Of a stretch of 43,795 bases of DNA, positions 17,132 through 23,364 are shown in pieces. The notes under the pieces are model-generated. The model was not told the origin of the DNA, did not search any database, and was given only the letters and a program-made list of their open reading frames with translations. Numbering within the stretch: position 1 is the stretch's first letter; each line of letters opens with the position of its first letter. The translations under genes and the position numbers were made by a program. This DNA comes from Chitinophagaceae bacterium (GTDB lineage Bacteria > Bacteroidota > Bacteroidia > Chitinophagales > Chitinophagaceae): assembly GCA_947372105.1 (NCBI GenBank), contig CANBSH010000017.1, positions 1 through 43,795 on the forward strand, given 5' to 3'.

Positions 17132-17941
17132 ATGAGTCAGATTCATGCAAAAAATGCTTTAATCACTGGAGGCGCATCTGGTATTGGGAAAGGAATGGGA
17201 CTTCAATTACTCAAAAAAGGACTTCATACTTTAGTAATTTGGGATATCAACGAAAATTTAATGCAGTCCACTGCTCAAGAATTTACAGAAGCGGGTTATA
17301 GAGTGAAAATATATAAAGTGGATGTGATGAATACCAATGAAGTCATCCAAACAGCCGAAAAAGTAAAACAAGATGTAGGCAAAATTGATATCTTAATAAA
17401 TAATGCAGGCGTCATTGTAGGTAAATTTTTTATGGATCACACCCATGCTGATATTGATAAAACGATGGGTATTAATAGTAGCGCCTTAATGCATATTACC
17501 AAAGAATTTTTAGGCGAGATGATTCAAACTCGTCAAGGACATATTGTGAATATCGCTTCTGCTGCAGGAATGGTGAGTAACCCAAAAATGAGTGTGTATG
17601 CTGCAAGCAAATTTAGTGTGGTGGGTTGGAGTGAATCCTTAAGACTAGAAATGGAAGAAACACGTTCACAAGTAAAGATAACCACCGTCACTCCTTTTTA
17701 TATTAGCACAGGAATGTTTGAAGGTGTTAAAAGTTCCATCATACCCATCGTAAAACCGCATGTTGCAGTTCGAAAAATTATATACGGCATTGAACATGAC
17801 AAACTATATGTTCGCATGCCGGGTATTGTATACTGGATATACTTCGTGAAAGGATTGTTACCTGTAAGATGGTTTGATACTGTTGTAGGTAAATGGTTTG
17901 GCATGCATAAAAGCATGGACGAATTCAAAGGAAGATCCTAG
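17132..17941 (+). CDS. Short-chain dehydrogenase/reductase
   Basis: 269 residues, classical SDR. The cofactor-binding glycine motif is 'TGGASGIGKG' (from residue 12), the 'NNAGV' motif follows near residue 90, and the catalytic triad is S143, Y156 and K160 ('YAASK'). The C-terminal 'YWIYFVKGLLPVRWFDTVVGKWFG' is hydrophobic and may touch the membrane, as in lipid-acting SDRs of the 17-beta-HSD11 type. The substrate is unknown. It ends convergently with the YkgJ-type gene, the two stops sharing CTAG. Confidence 0.9.
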   Translation: MSQIHAKNALITGGASGIGKGMGLQLLKKGLHTLVIWDINENLMQSTAQEFTEAGYRVKIYKVDVMNTNEVIQTAEKVKQDVGKIDILINNAGVIVGKFFMDHTHADIDKTMGINSSALMHITKEFLGEMIQTRQGHIVNIASAAGMVSNPKMSVYAASKFSVVGWSESLRLEMEETRSQVKITTVTPFYISTGMFEGVKSSIIPIVKPHVAVRKIIYGIEHDKLYVRMPGIVYWIYFVKGLLPVRWFDTVVGKWFGMHKSMDEFKGRS

Positions 17942-18441
17942 TTCATTTCTGCCCAAGCTTGCATTTTCTCTACCATTTTATAAGTTGCAGGACATAAATC
18001 TACATTTTGCTTGTGCACATGCATATATTCTGTCATCTTGCGTTTCGCTAAATGAGGGAAACCTGAACAATCAGCAGGTCTTACTTCATAAATAGAACAC
18101 ATATTGGTTTTTAAATTTAAAAACTGACAAGGCTGTAATCGATTCATCCAGTCTTTATCTTTTTTATCATACACCAACCATTCTTTCTTAAAGGCAGCTG
18201 GAGTGGTATTTAAATGTGCCGAAATTCTTTTAATATCTGTATTGGTAAAAGTTGGTGTCATTGTTTTACAACAATTCGCACAGGTTAAACAATCTACTTC
18301 CTGAAATACTTCTACATTAATTTTTTGTGCAGCAGCATCTAATCCCTTTGGATTTTTATTCCCTAATCTTGTTAAAAAACTTCTGAATTGTTTTGCGTTA
18401 CGACTTGCTTTCTGCTTAAATGACCTTAAATTTACTTTCAT
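17938..18441 (-). CDS. YkgJ family cysteine cluster protein
   Basis: 167 residues from the ATG at 18441 (MKVNLRSFK...). An upstream in-frame ATG at 18474 would add 11 residues, but leaves little room for the divergent xerD upstream region. The defining feature is the cysteine cluster 'CLTCANCC' followed by 'CQFL', 'CSIYEVRPADCSGFP' and a late Cys, eight Cys in all in the spacing of YkgJ proteins. These are proposed to bind zinc or an Fe-S cluster. The function is not established. Convergent with the SDR gene, overlapping it by 4 bp. Confidence 0.85.
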   Translation of the reverse strand: MKVNLRSFKQKASRNAKQFRSFLTRLGNKNPKGLDAAAQKINVEVFQEVDCLTCANCCKTMTPTFTNTDIKRISAHLNTTPAAFKKEWLVYDKKDKDWMNRLQPCQFLNLKTNMCSIYEVRPADCSGFPHLAKRKMTEYMHVHKQNVDLCPATYKMVEKMQAWAEMN

Positions 18442-18509
18442 ATAATGTTTAAATCTGACGCGAAATAAAATCATTATAGCTTAACTATCAAATCTTTTAT
18501 ATCAGCAAC

Positions 18510-19418
18510 ATGCATTGGGCCGTTTACAAAAAAGGATTTAAGGCATTTTTGCAACTCGAAAAATCATTAAGTGATCATTCGGTAGAAGCTTACTTAAGAG
18601 ACATTGATAAACTTTCAGCCTACTTAGTGACCCAGGATATCGCTATTGCTCCCGAAGAAGTGACTCTAGACCATTTGCAAAGTTTTATTCAATGTATTGG
18701 TGCATTAGATATGGCCCCCACTTCTCAAGCAAGAATCATTTCTGGTATAAAATCTTTTTTCAAATATTGTGTATTAGAGCAAATATGCTCCCACAACCCT
18801 ACTACTCTTTTGCCCTCTCCCAAAACAAGACGCAAACTACCCGATGTTCTTAGTTTTGAAGAAATTGAAACTTTAATAGGTCATATTGACTTAAGTAAAC
18901 CCGAAGGCGGTCGTAATAAAGCCATTCTGGAAACCATGTACAGTTCGGGATTAAGAGTCACCGAAGCTATCAATTTGAAAATCTCTTGCTTGTACTTAGA
19001 TATTGGGTATATAAGAGTCATAGGGAAAGGCGACAAAGAACGTTTGGTTCCTATTGGTTCCGATGCCATAAAATATATTAAAATTTATAAGGATACCATT
19101 AGAGTGCATCAAACTCCAGCAAAGGATTGCGAGGATATCCTATTCTTAAATAATAGAGGGAAAGGATTAAGCCGAGTGATGATTTTTTATATTATTAAGG
19201 ATTTGATTCAAAAGTCAGGTATTAAAAAGTCCATCTCCCCGCATAGCTTTAGACATTCTTTTGCCACTCATTTAGTAGAAGGCGGCGCCGATTTAAGAGC
19301 AGTTCAGGAAATGTTAGGCCATGAGAGTATCACCACCACCGAAATTTATACGCATTTAAATAGGGAATTTTTAAGAGACACACTGGATCGTTTTCACCCC
19401 GCTTTTCAAAAAAAATAA
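18510..19418 (+). CDS. xerD: Tyrosine recombinase XerD
   Basis: 302 residues, normal for XerC/D. The N-terminal SAM-like domain covers about residues 1-90. The full catalytic set is visible: R149 ('SSGLRVTEA'), K173 ('GKGDKER'), H245 and R248 ('HSFRHSFATH'), H271 ('LGHESI') and nucleophile Y280 ('TEIYTH'). It resolves chromosome dimers at dif near the terminus. No dif-like site was recognised in the window. This looks like the housekeeping copy, not a mobile-element integrase, because it has no associated excision or cargo genes. Confidence 0.93.
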   Translation: MHWAVYKKGFKAFLQLEKSLSDHSVEAYLRDIDKLSAYLVTQDIAIAPEEVTLDHLQSFIQCIGALDMAPTSQARIISGIKSFFKYCVLEQICSHNPTTLLPSPKTRRKLPDVLSFEEIETLIGHIDLSKPEGGRNKAILETMYSSGLRVTEAINLKISCLYLDIGYIRVIGKGDKERLVPIGSDAIKYIKIYKDTIRVHQTPAKDCEDILFLNNRGKGLSRVMIFYIIKDLIQKSGIKKSISPHSFRHSFATHLVEGGADLRAVQEMLGHESITTTEIYTHLNREFLRDTLDRFHPAFQKK

Positions 19419-19420
19419 CC

Positions 19421-19449
19421 TTGTAATTCTCAAAAATCAAGTAGGTTTG
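19421..19449 (+). promoter_or_regulatory. Promoter of the DUF2911 gene
   Basis: TTG (19421-19423), an 18-bp spacer and TAGGTTTG (19442-19449), just after the xerD stop and 17 bp before the ATG at 19467. Confidence 0.45.
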
Positions 19450-19466
19450 TTGTCTAAAATAAATAA

Positions 19467-20312
19467 ATGATGAAAAAAATACTTTTTGTTTTAATGACTG
19501 TATTAGGACTTTCTGCAACGGCACAAGTTAAAATGCCAGCTGCAAGCCCTACTCAAACTTTAATTCAGGATTTTGGTTTAGGAAAAATTGAAATTACTTA
19601 TTCTCGCCCAGGCATTAAAGGACGTACTGTATTTGGAAATGGATCTTTATTAGCTCCTTATGGTATTGTTTGGAGAACAGGTGCCAATGGTGCTACAAAA
19701 GTCACATTTTCTGATGCTGTAACAATTGGTGGAAAAACTTTAGCAGCAGGTGATTATGCATTGTTTACTATTCCAGGTGAAAAAGAATGGACTATTATTT
19801 TTAATACGAATTCAAAAAGCTGGGGAAGCTTTGACTATAAAGAAGCAGAAGATGTGGTTCGTTTAAAAGTGGCTCCAGAAATGACAAGTAATTTTACAGA
19901 AACATTTTTGATAAGTGTGGGTAATATCACTCCCGAATCAGCAACAATTAATTTAAAATGGGGTAAAGTATTAGTGAACATCCCTATTCAAACTGATATT
20001 AAAACTACTATTCGCAAACAAATTGAAGCTTCTATTGCTGGTGCAAATGTCACTTCCAATACCTATTCTGCCGCAGCTAATTTTTATTATGACTTAGATA
20101 AAGATTATGCAAAAGCACTTGCTAATGTGAATAAAGCTATTGAAGGAAATGCAAAAGCTTATTGGTTATTCTTATTAAAAGCTAAAGCTCAAAAAGAATT
20201 AGGCGATAAAAAAGGAGCAAAAGAAAGTGCTACTGTTTGTATCAAATTAGCAGAAGAAGGAAAGAATGCAGACTATGTAAGATCAGGAAACGAATTAATT
20301 AGCAGTTTGTAA
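19467..20312 (+). CDS. DUF2911 domain protein with C-terminal TPR-like helices
   Basis: 281 residues. Signal peptide at residues 1-20 (MMKKILFVLMTVLGLSATAQ). Residues about 25-185 form the DUF2911 domain, recognised by 'ITYSRPGIKGRTVFG', 'YGIVWRTGANGAT' and 'DYALFTIPG'. This domain is common in Bacteroidota and has no known function. The C-terminal about 85 residues ('AANFYYDLDKDYAKALANVNKAIE', 'AKAYWLFLLKAKAQKELGDKKGAKESA') are two TPR-like helical pairs, suggesting protein contacts. Secreted, probably periplasmic. A very strong terminator follows at 20337-20367. Confidence 0.85.
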   Translation: MMKKILFVLMTVLGLSATAQVKMPAASPTQTLIQDFGLGKIEITYSRPGIKGRTVFGNGSLLAPYGIVWRTGANGATKVTFSDAVTIGGKTLAAGDYALFTIPGEKEWTIIFNTNSKSWGSFDYKEAEDVVRLKVAPEMTSNFTETFLISVGNITPESATINLKWGKVLVNIPIQTDIKTTIRKQIEASIAGANVTSNTYSAAANFYYDLDKDYAKALANVNKAIEGNAKAYWLFLLKAKAQKELGDKKGAKESATVCIKLAEEGKNADYVRSGNELISSL

Positions 20313-20336
20313 TTTACTTACCCATCTAACATCAAC

Positions 20337-20367
20337 AATAAAGGGGGCCCAAAAGGCCCCCTTTATT
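20337..20367 (+). terminator. Strong hairpin terminator after the DUF2911 gene
   Basis: A perfect 13-bp stem (AATAAAGGGGGCC / GGCCCCCTTTATT) with a 5-nt loop (CAAAA), 25 bp past the stop. The A/T flanks allow it to work in both directions, and it marks the left border of the repeat locus. Confidence 0.85.
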
Positions 20368-20369
20368 GT

Positions 20370-20398
20370 TTACAAGAACAAGTTCTTGACGCGGTCGT
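20370..20398. repeat. 29-bp direct repeat, copy A
   Basis: Identical to 20620-20648. It contains the dyad CAAGAAC-AA-GTTCTTG (20373-20388) and, in this copy, GACG-CGGT-CGTC (20388-20399). The two copies are 250 bp apart and enclose the hairpin units. Confidence 0.9.
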
Positions 20399-20437
20399 CT
20401 CAGAGATGCTGCTCATTTTATTCGCAGCATCTCTGAG
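20399..20437. repeat. 14-bp inverted repeat of hairpin unit A
   Basis: CTCAGAGATGCTGC and GCAGCATCTCTGAG, a perfect 14-bp stem around an 11-nt loop (TCATTTTATTC). It immediately follows direct repeat A. It is not followed by a T-run on either strand, so it does not look like a terminator. Confidence 0.9.
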
Positions 20438-20470
20438 TGGTTGCTTACCCAAAGCCACCCCACCCAATCA
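20405..20470. repeat. 66-bp tandem-type repeat, copy A
   Basis: Matches 20519-20584 over 66 bp with 2 mismatches; the first 58 bp are identical. It begins inside the hairpin (GATGCTGC...) and continues through a GC-rich tail (GGTTGCTTACCCAAAGCC) ending CAATCA. Copies start 114 bp apart, a multiple of three. Confidence 0.92.
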
Positions 20471-20474
20471 GTTT

Positions 20475-20501
20475 AGTGCTGTTCATTTCATTCACATCAC
20501 T
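20475..20501. repeat. Degenerate third hairpin between the 66-bp repeats
   Basis: AGTGCTG, a 13-nt loop and CATCACT pair at 6 of 7 positions. The sequence aligns with the hairpin part of copies A and B (TGCTG, TCATT, ATTC in register) but both stem arms have changed while remaining complementary. Confidence 0.5.
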
Positions 20502-20518
20502 CCAACCAATCATATCTC

Positions 20519-20584
20519 GATGCTGCTCATTTTATTCGCAGCATCTCTGAGTGGTTGCTTACCCAAAGCCACCCCAAACAATCA
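20519..20584. repeat. 66-bp tandem-type repeat, copy B
   Basis: Near-identical to 20405-20470. The outer part of the left stem arm has diverged (TATCTC in place of CTCAGA), so only the inner 8 bp GATGCTGC / GCAGCATC still pair, around the unchanged 11-nt loop. Confidence 0.92.
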
Positions 20585-20619
20585 CTACGTGATTAGTTTT
20601 CTTTTGTTTATTCTCCCGC

Positions 20620-20648
20620 TTACAAGAACAAGTTCTTGACGCGGTCGT
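20620..20648. repeat. 29-bp direct repeat, copy B
   Basis: Exact copy of 20370-20398. It abuts the tRNA-Leu terminator. On the minus strand one frame reads DRVKNLFL followed by TAA, but no open frame of any length leads into it in either copy. Confidence 0.9.
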
Positions 20649-20655
20649 TTAAACA

Positions 20656-20684
20656 AAAGCACCCCGAAATTTCGGGGTGGCTTT
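20656..20684 (-). terminator. Terminator of tRNA-Leu
   Basis: A 20-bp perfect palindrome (CACCCCGAAA / TTTCGGGGTG), extended by AAAG/CTTT with one bulged G, directly after the tRNA 3' end. On the minus strand it is followed by TTTTGTTT, a good rho-independent tail. Confidence 0.85.
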
Positions 20685-20685
20685 G

Positions 20686-20771
20686 TGCGGAAGAGGAGAT
20701 TCGAACTCCCACGCCCAGTTATAGGCGCTACCACCTCAAGGTAGTGCGTCTACCAATTTCGCCACCTCCGC
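20686..20771 (-). tRNA. tRNA-Leu (anticodon GAG)
   Basis: 86 nt on the minus strand. Acceptor stem GCGGAGG / CTTCCGC with one G-T pair and discriminator A. D-arm region GGCGAAATTGGTAGACGC. Anticodon stem CTACC / GGTAG with 7-nt loop TTGAGGT, which gives anticodon GAG. Long variable arm (CGCC...GGGCG) as expected for class II tRNA-Leu, and T-loop TTCGAAT. The CCA end is not encoded. It reads CUC/CUU codons. Confidence 0.97.
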
Positions 20772-20778
20772 AGGGTCG

Positions 20779-20786
20779 CAAACCTA
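20779..20786 (-). promoter_or_regulatory. TAnnTTTG -7 box for tRNA-Leu
   Basis: TAGGTTTG on the minus strand ends 7 bp before the tRNA 5' end. It is flanked by the inverted repeat AGGGTC (20772-20777) / GACCCT (20799-20804). No -33 TTG at normal spacing. Confidence 0.5.
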
Positions 20787-20846
20787 CATAATTTTGTTGA
20801 CCCTAATGCTATTTTTTGCATCTTTGTGTGACCTGAAAGTATTCCT

Positions 20847-22016
20847 ATGCCAAACTATACCGTATCCTGTCCTAAATGTCAACACAGCTTTGAACCCACC
20901 GATGCTATTCGTGAAGAAGTGGAAAAAGAATTGCGTGGTAAAATGACTGAATGGCAAAAAGAGCAAAAGATTAAAATAGAAACGGATATTTCTAATCAAT
21001 TAAAAAAAGATTTAGGGGAAGAATACAATCATAAATTAAAATTGGCTCAAGAGAGTCAAGAAAATATGAGCAAGCAGGTTAAAGAATTTCAACAAAAAGA
21101 ATTGGAGTTTTTAAAACAAGTGCAAGCGATTCAAAACAAAGAAGCGGAATTAGAATTAGAACTGCAAAGAAAATTAAATAAAGAAAGAGAAAGTTTAAAA
21201 GCACAAATACAAAAGGAAGAAGCCGAAAGAGTTTCATTAAAGGATCAAGAATATCAATTAAAAGTAAAAGAACTAGAAAAGCAATTAGAAGACCAACGTA
21301 AACTAGCCGATGAAATGAAGCGTAAGGCCGAGCAAGGCAGTATGCAAATGCAAGGAGAAGTGCAAGAATTATTATTAGAAGAACTATTAAAAGCGAGCTT
21401 CCCCTTTGATCAAATTTTGGAAGTGGGTAAAGGAGTGCGTGGCGCAGACTGTATTCAATTGGTAAGAAATAGCACAGGACAAGAAGCAGGTAAAATAATT
21501 TACGAAAGCAAACGCACTACTGCTTTTGCACAGGATTGGATTGAAAAGCTAAAAGCCGATATGCGCAGCCAAGGCGCAGATATTGCGATTATTGTGACTC
21601 AAACCTTCCCTAAGGATATGGATCGATTTGGCGAAAAAGACGGCGTATACATTTGCTCTTTCCAAGAAGTGAAAAGTGTTGCCTTATTATTACGAAATGC
21701 TATTTTAAAAATATTTGAAACTAAAAAAAGCCAAGAAAACAAAGGCGATAAAATGAGTTTCTTGTATGATTATTTAACAGGCAATGAATTTGGTGAACAA
21801 TGGAAGGCAGTGGGTGAAGGTTTTAGGCAGATGCGTCAAAGTATACAACGTGAAAGAGACGCTATGGAAAAATTATGGAAGTCCCGCGAAAAGCAATTAG
21901 AAAAAGTATTACTCAATGCGATGCATATTAAGGGATCCATTGAAGGGATAGCTGGAGCAGATGCTATTAATTTGAATTTACTAGAAGATGATACTACTTT
22001 AGGAATTGACGAATAA
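20847..22016 (+). CDS. DUF2130 domain protein, possible nuclease
   Basis: 389 residues. The N-terminus has a C-x2-C knuckle ('VSCPKCQHSFEP'), then a long coiled coil (about residues 25-170, rich in Glu/Lys/Gln). The DUF2130 domain (about 175-290) contains 'EVGKGVRGADCIQLV', 'GKIIYESKRTTAFAQDWIEKLKADM' and 'GADIAIIVTQTFP'. The spaced Asp and the E-S-K triplet followed by a Trp resemble the core of PD-(D/E)xK nucleases; I infer this, it is not established for the family. A further C-terminal helical part follows. It lies just beyond tRNA-Leu, divergent from it. Confidence 0.85.
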   Translation: MPNYTVSCPKCQHSFEPTDAIREEVEKELRGKMTEWQKEQKIKIETDISNQLKKDLGEEYNHKLKLAQESQENMSKQVKEFQQKELEFLKQVQAIQNKEAELELELQRKLNKERESLKAQIQKEEAERVSLKDQEYQLKVKELEKQLEDQRKLADEMKRKAEQGSMQMQGEVQELLLEELLKASFPFDQILEVGKGVRGADCIQLVRNSTGQEAGKIIYESKRTTAFAQDWIEKLKADMRSQGADIAIIVTQTFPKDMDRFGEKDGVYICSFQEVKSVALLLRNAILKIFETKKSQENKGDKMSFLYDYLTGNEFGEQWKAVGEGFRQMRQSIQRERDAMEKLWKSREKQLEKVLLNAMHIKGSIEGIAGADAINLNLLEDDTTLGIDE

Positions 22017-22113
22017 TATTTAGAATATTATTTTAGAAAAATCCTTTTTGAAAATATACTTGAACTATAAATTGTGAGCTAGGAGCTAAGAATTAAAACT
22101 TAGGAGTTAAAAC

Positions 22114-22743
22114 TTAAGACTCAAAGCAAACAGTACACACAAAATTATCTTTGAAAAGATATTGCACTTGCACTTCACTCCTATTCCCTTGATGATTTAT
22201 TTGCGCAGGCACTATGCCCTCTTTTTGCAATGCCCCTTCAGGAATTTTAAAATGTTGCGAAAAATCAATCCCATTTTTTTCATACTGCTTGTACATTGCT
22301 TCTTTTGCAGCCCAATAAAAACCCAATTGATTTAATTGAGCATCTTGAGGTAAAGCTGACACTAAATTTTTCTCCTCTTCATGTAAAAACTTATGCGCCA
22401 CTTTTGTGATACGATCATGTAATATTTCAATATCAATTCCAACAGGTTTTGTATCACTAATTGCACAAGCCGCAAAACCCTTACAATGTGATAATGAAAA
22501 ATGAAACCCTGCTCCTGGAATATAAGGCTTCCCGTTTTCTGCCACTTTAATAGTAGCCAGATCTATCTCGGGCATCATTAATGCCAATAACCATCTTACT
22601 GCCAAATGTTGAATTTTTCGCTCTTCATTTTGGATATCTACCATTAAATTCATTTCTTCTTCAAAATACGAAAGAGGTTCTTCAATCCGCCAAATGGCAT
22701 AATGGGTGGTCTCGTTAATATTTTGTTGATAAAAGAAAGGCAT
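22114..22743 (-). CDS. 4'-phosphopantetheinyl transferase family protein
   Basis: 209 residues from the ATG at 22743 (MPFFYQQNINETTHYAIW...). A longer frame up to 22815 exists, but that extension overlaps the dcd promoter and has no family-like sequence. The PPTase signatures are visible: 'FSLSHCKGFAACAI', 'PVGIDIEIL' (metal Asp/Glu) and 'FYWAAKEAMYKQY' (W-x-x-K-E-A). It would move phosphopantetheine from CoA onto a carrier protein. Because it belongs to the Sfp-like branch it may act on carriers other than, or in addition to, fatty-acid ACP. Divergent from dcd. Confidence 0.88.
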   Translation of the reverse strand: MPFFYQQNINETTHYAIWRIEEPLSYFEEEMNLMVDIQNEERKIQHLAVRWLLALMMPEIDLATIKVAENGKPYIPGAGFHFSLSHCKGFAACAISDTKPVGIDIEILHDRITKVAHKFLHEEEKNLVSALPQDAQLNQLGFYWAAKEAMYKQYEKNGIDFSQHFKIPEGALQKEGIVPAQINHQGNRSEVQVQYLFKDNFVCTVCFES

Positions 22744-22764
22744 AAAAAAAAGCTTTGAGTTAGA

Positions 22765-22793
22765 TTGCAGCGCATTAAAGCGAGTTATCTTTG
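22765..22793 (+). promoter_or_regulatory. dcd promoter
   Basis: TTG (22765-22767), an 18-bp spacer and TATCTTTG (22786-22793). It lies 34 bp upstream of the dcd ATG and shows that the longer in-frame TTG start at 22765 is not used. Confidence 0.55.
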
Positions 22794-22827
22794 TTGCACT
22801 AGCAAAACTAAACATAAATTAATTAAG

Positions 22828-23364
22828 ATGATTTTATCAGACAAACGAATACTAGAAGAAATTGAAAAAGGTACTATCAAAATTACCCCTTACGATCGCA
22901 AGGATTTAGGGAGCAATAGCTATGATGTTCATTTAGGAAAATGGTTAGCCACTTATGATAATAATATTTTAGATGCTAAAGCCCATAATACCATTACTTA
23001 TTTTGAAATACCGGAAGAAGGTTTTGTTTTAGAACCCACCGGATTTTATTTAGGAGTGACTTTAGAATATACCGAAACGCATGCACATGTTCCTTTTTTA
23101 GAAGGGAAGTCTTCCACTGGTAGATTAGGAATTGATATTCATGCTACTGCAGGAAAAGGAGATGTAGGATTTTGTGGCTATTGGACTTTAGAAATATCAG
23201 TAAAGCAACCCGTTAAAGTTTATAAAGGAATGCCTATTGGTCAACTTATTTATTTCCCAGTGGACGGTGAAATTGAAGTGAGCTACAATAATAAAGCGAA
23301 TGCTAAATACAGTGGGCAACCTGAAAAGCCTATTGAAAGTATGATGTGGAAAAATAAATTTTAG
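22828..23364 (+). CDS. dcd: dCTP deaminase
   Basis: 178 residues from ATG 22828 (MILSDKRILEEIEKG), a typical Dcd start. Trimeric dUTPase-fold motifs are seen: 'GSNSYDVHLG', 'LEGKSSTGRLGIDIHATAGKGDVGF' (nucleotide-binding and catalytic region) and 'GMPIGQLIYF'. It deaminates dCTP to dUTP, feeding dTMP synthesis. It ends convergently with the DUF3810 gene, with the stops overlapping in TTAG. Confidence 0.95.
   Translation: MILSDKRILEEIEKGTIKITPYDRKDLGSNSYDVHLGKWLATYDNNILDAKAHNTITYFEIPEEGFVLEPTGFYLGVTLEYTETHAHVPFLEGKSSTGRLGIDIHATAGKGDVGFCGYWTLEISVKQPVKVYKGMPIGQLIYFPVDGEIEVSYNNKANAKYSGQPEKPIESMMWKNKF

Larger units (their letters stand above)
20368..20655. other. Repeat-dense gene-free locus between two terminators
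   Basis: About 290 bp with no credible conventional gene, bounded by the DUF2911 terminator and the tRNA-Leu terminator. In order it holds: direct repeat A, hairpin unit A, a degenerate hairpin (20475-20501), hairpin unit B, a small palindrome AATCAC-TAC-GTGATT (20580-20594) and direct repeat B. It is more GC-rich than other intergenic DNA here. A 77-codon frame (20406-20639) runs through both units and would encode a lipobox-like peptide twice; I do not call it as a gene (see findings). Confidence 0.8.

Noticed and set aside
20370..20648. Direct repeats as XerC/D dif sites or attachment sites, since xerD is about 1 kb away
   Set aside because: The internal dyad has 7-bp arms with a 2-bp centre, not two 11-bp arms around a 6-bp centre, and there is no resemblance to the dif arm TTATGTTAAAT. 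No integrase cargo is present.
20620..20648. Minus-strand reading DRVKNLFL-stop in both direct repeats as the 3' end of a lost gene
   Set aside because: Upstream of copy A a TGA precedes it at once, and no open frame leads into copy B through the tRNA terminator.
22060..22113. Degenerate repeat with TTAAAACTTA(A/G)GAG words between the DUF2130 and PPTase genes
   Set aside because: Two or three imperfect copies without dyad symmetry or conserved spacing; too weak to call.
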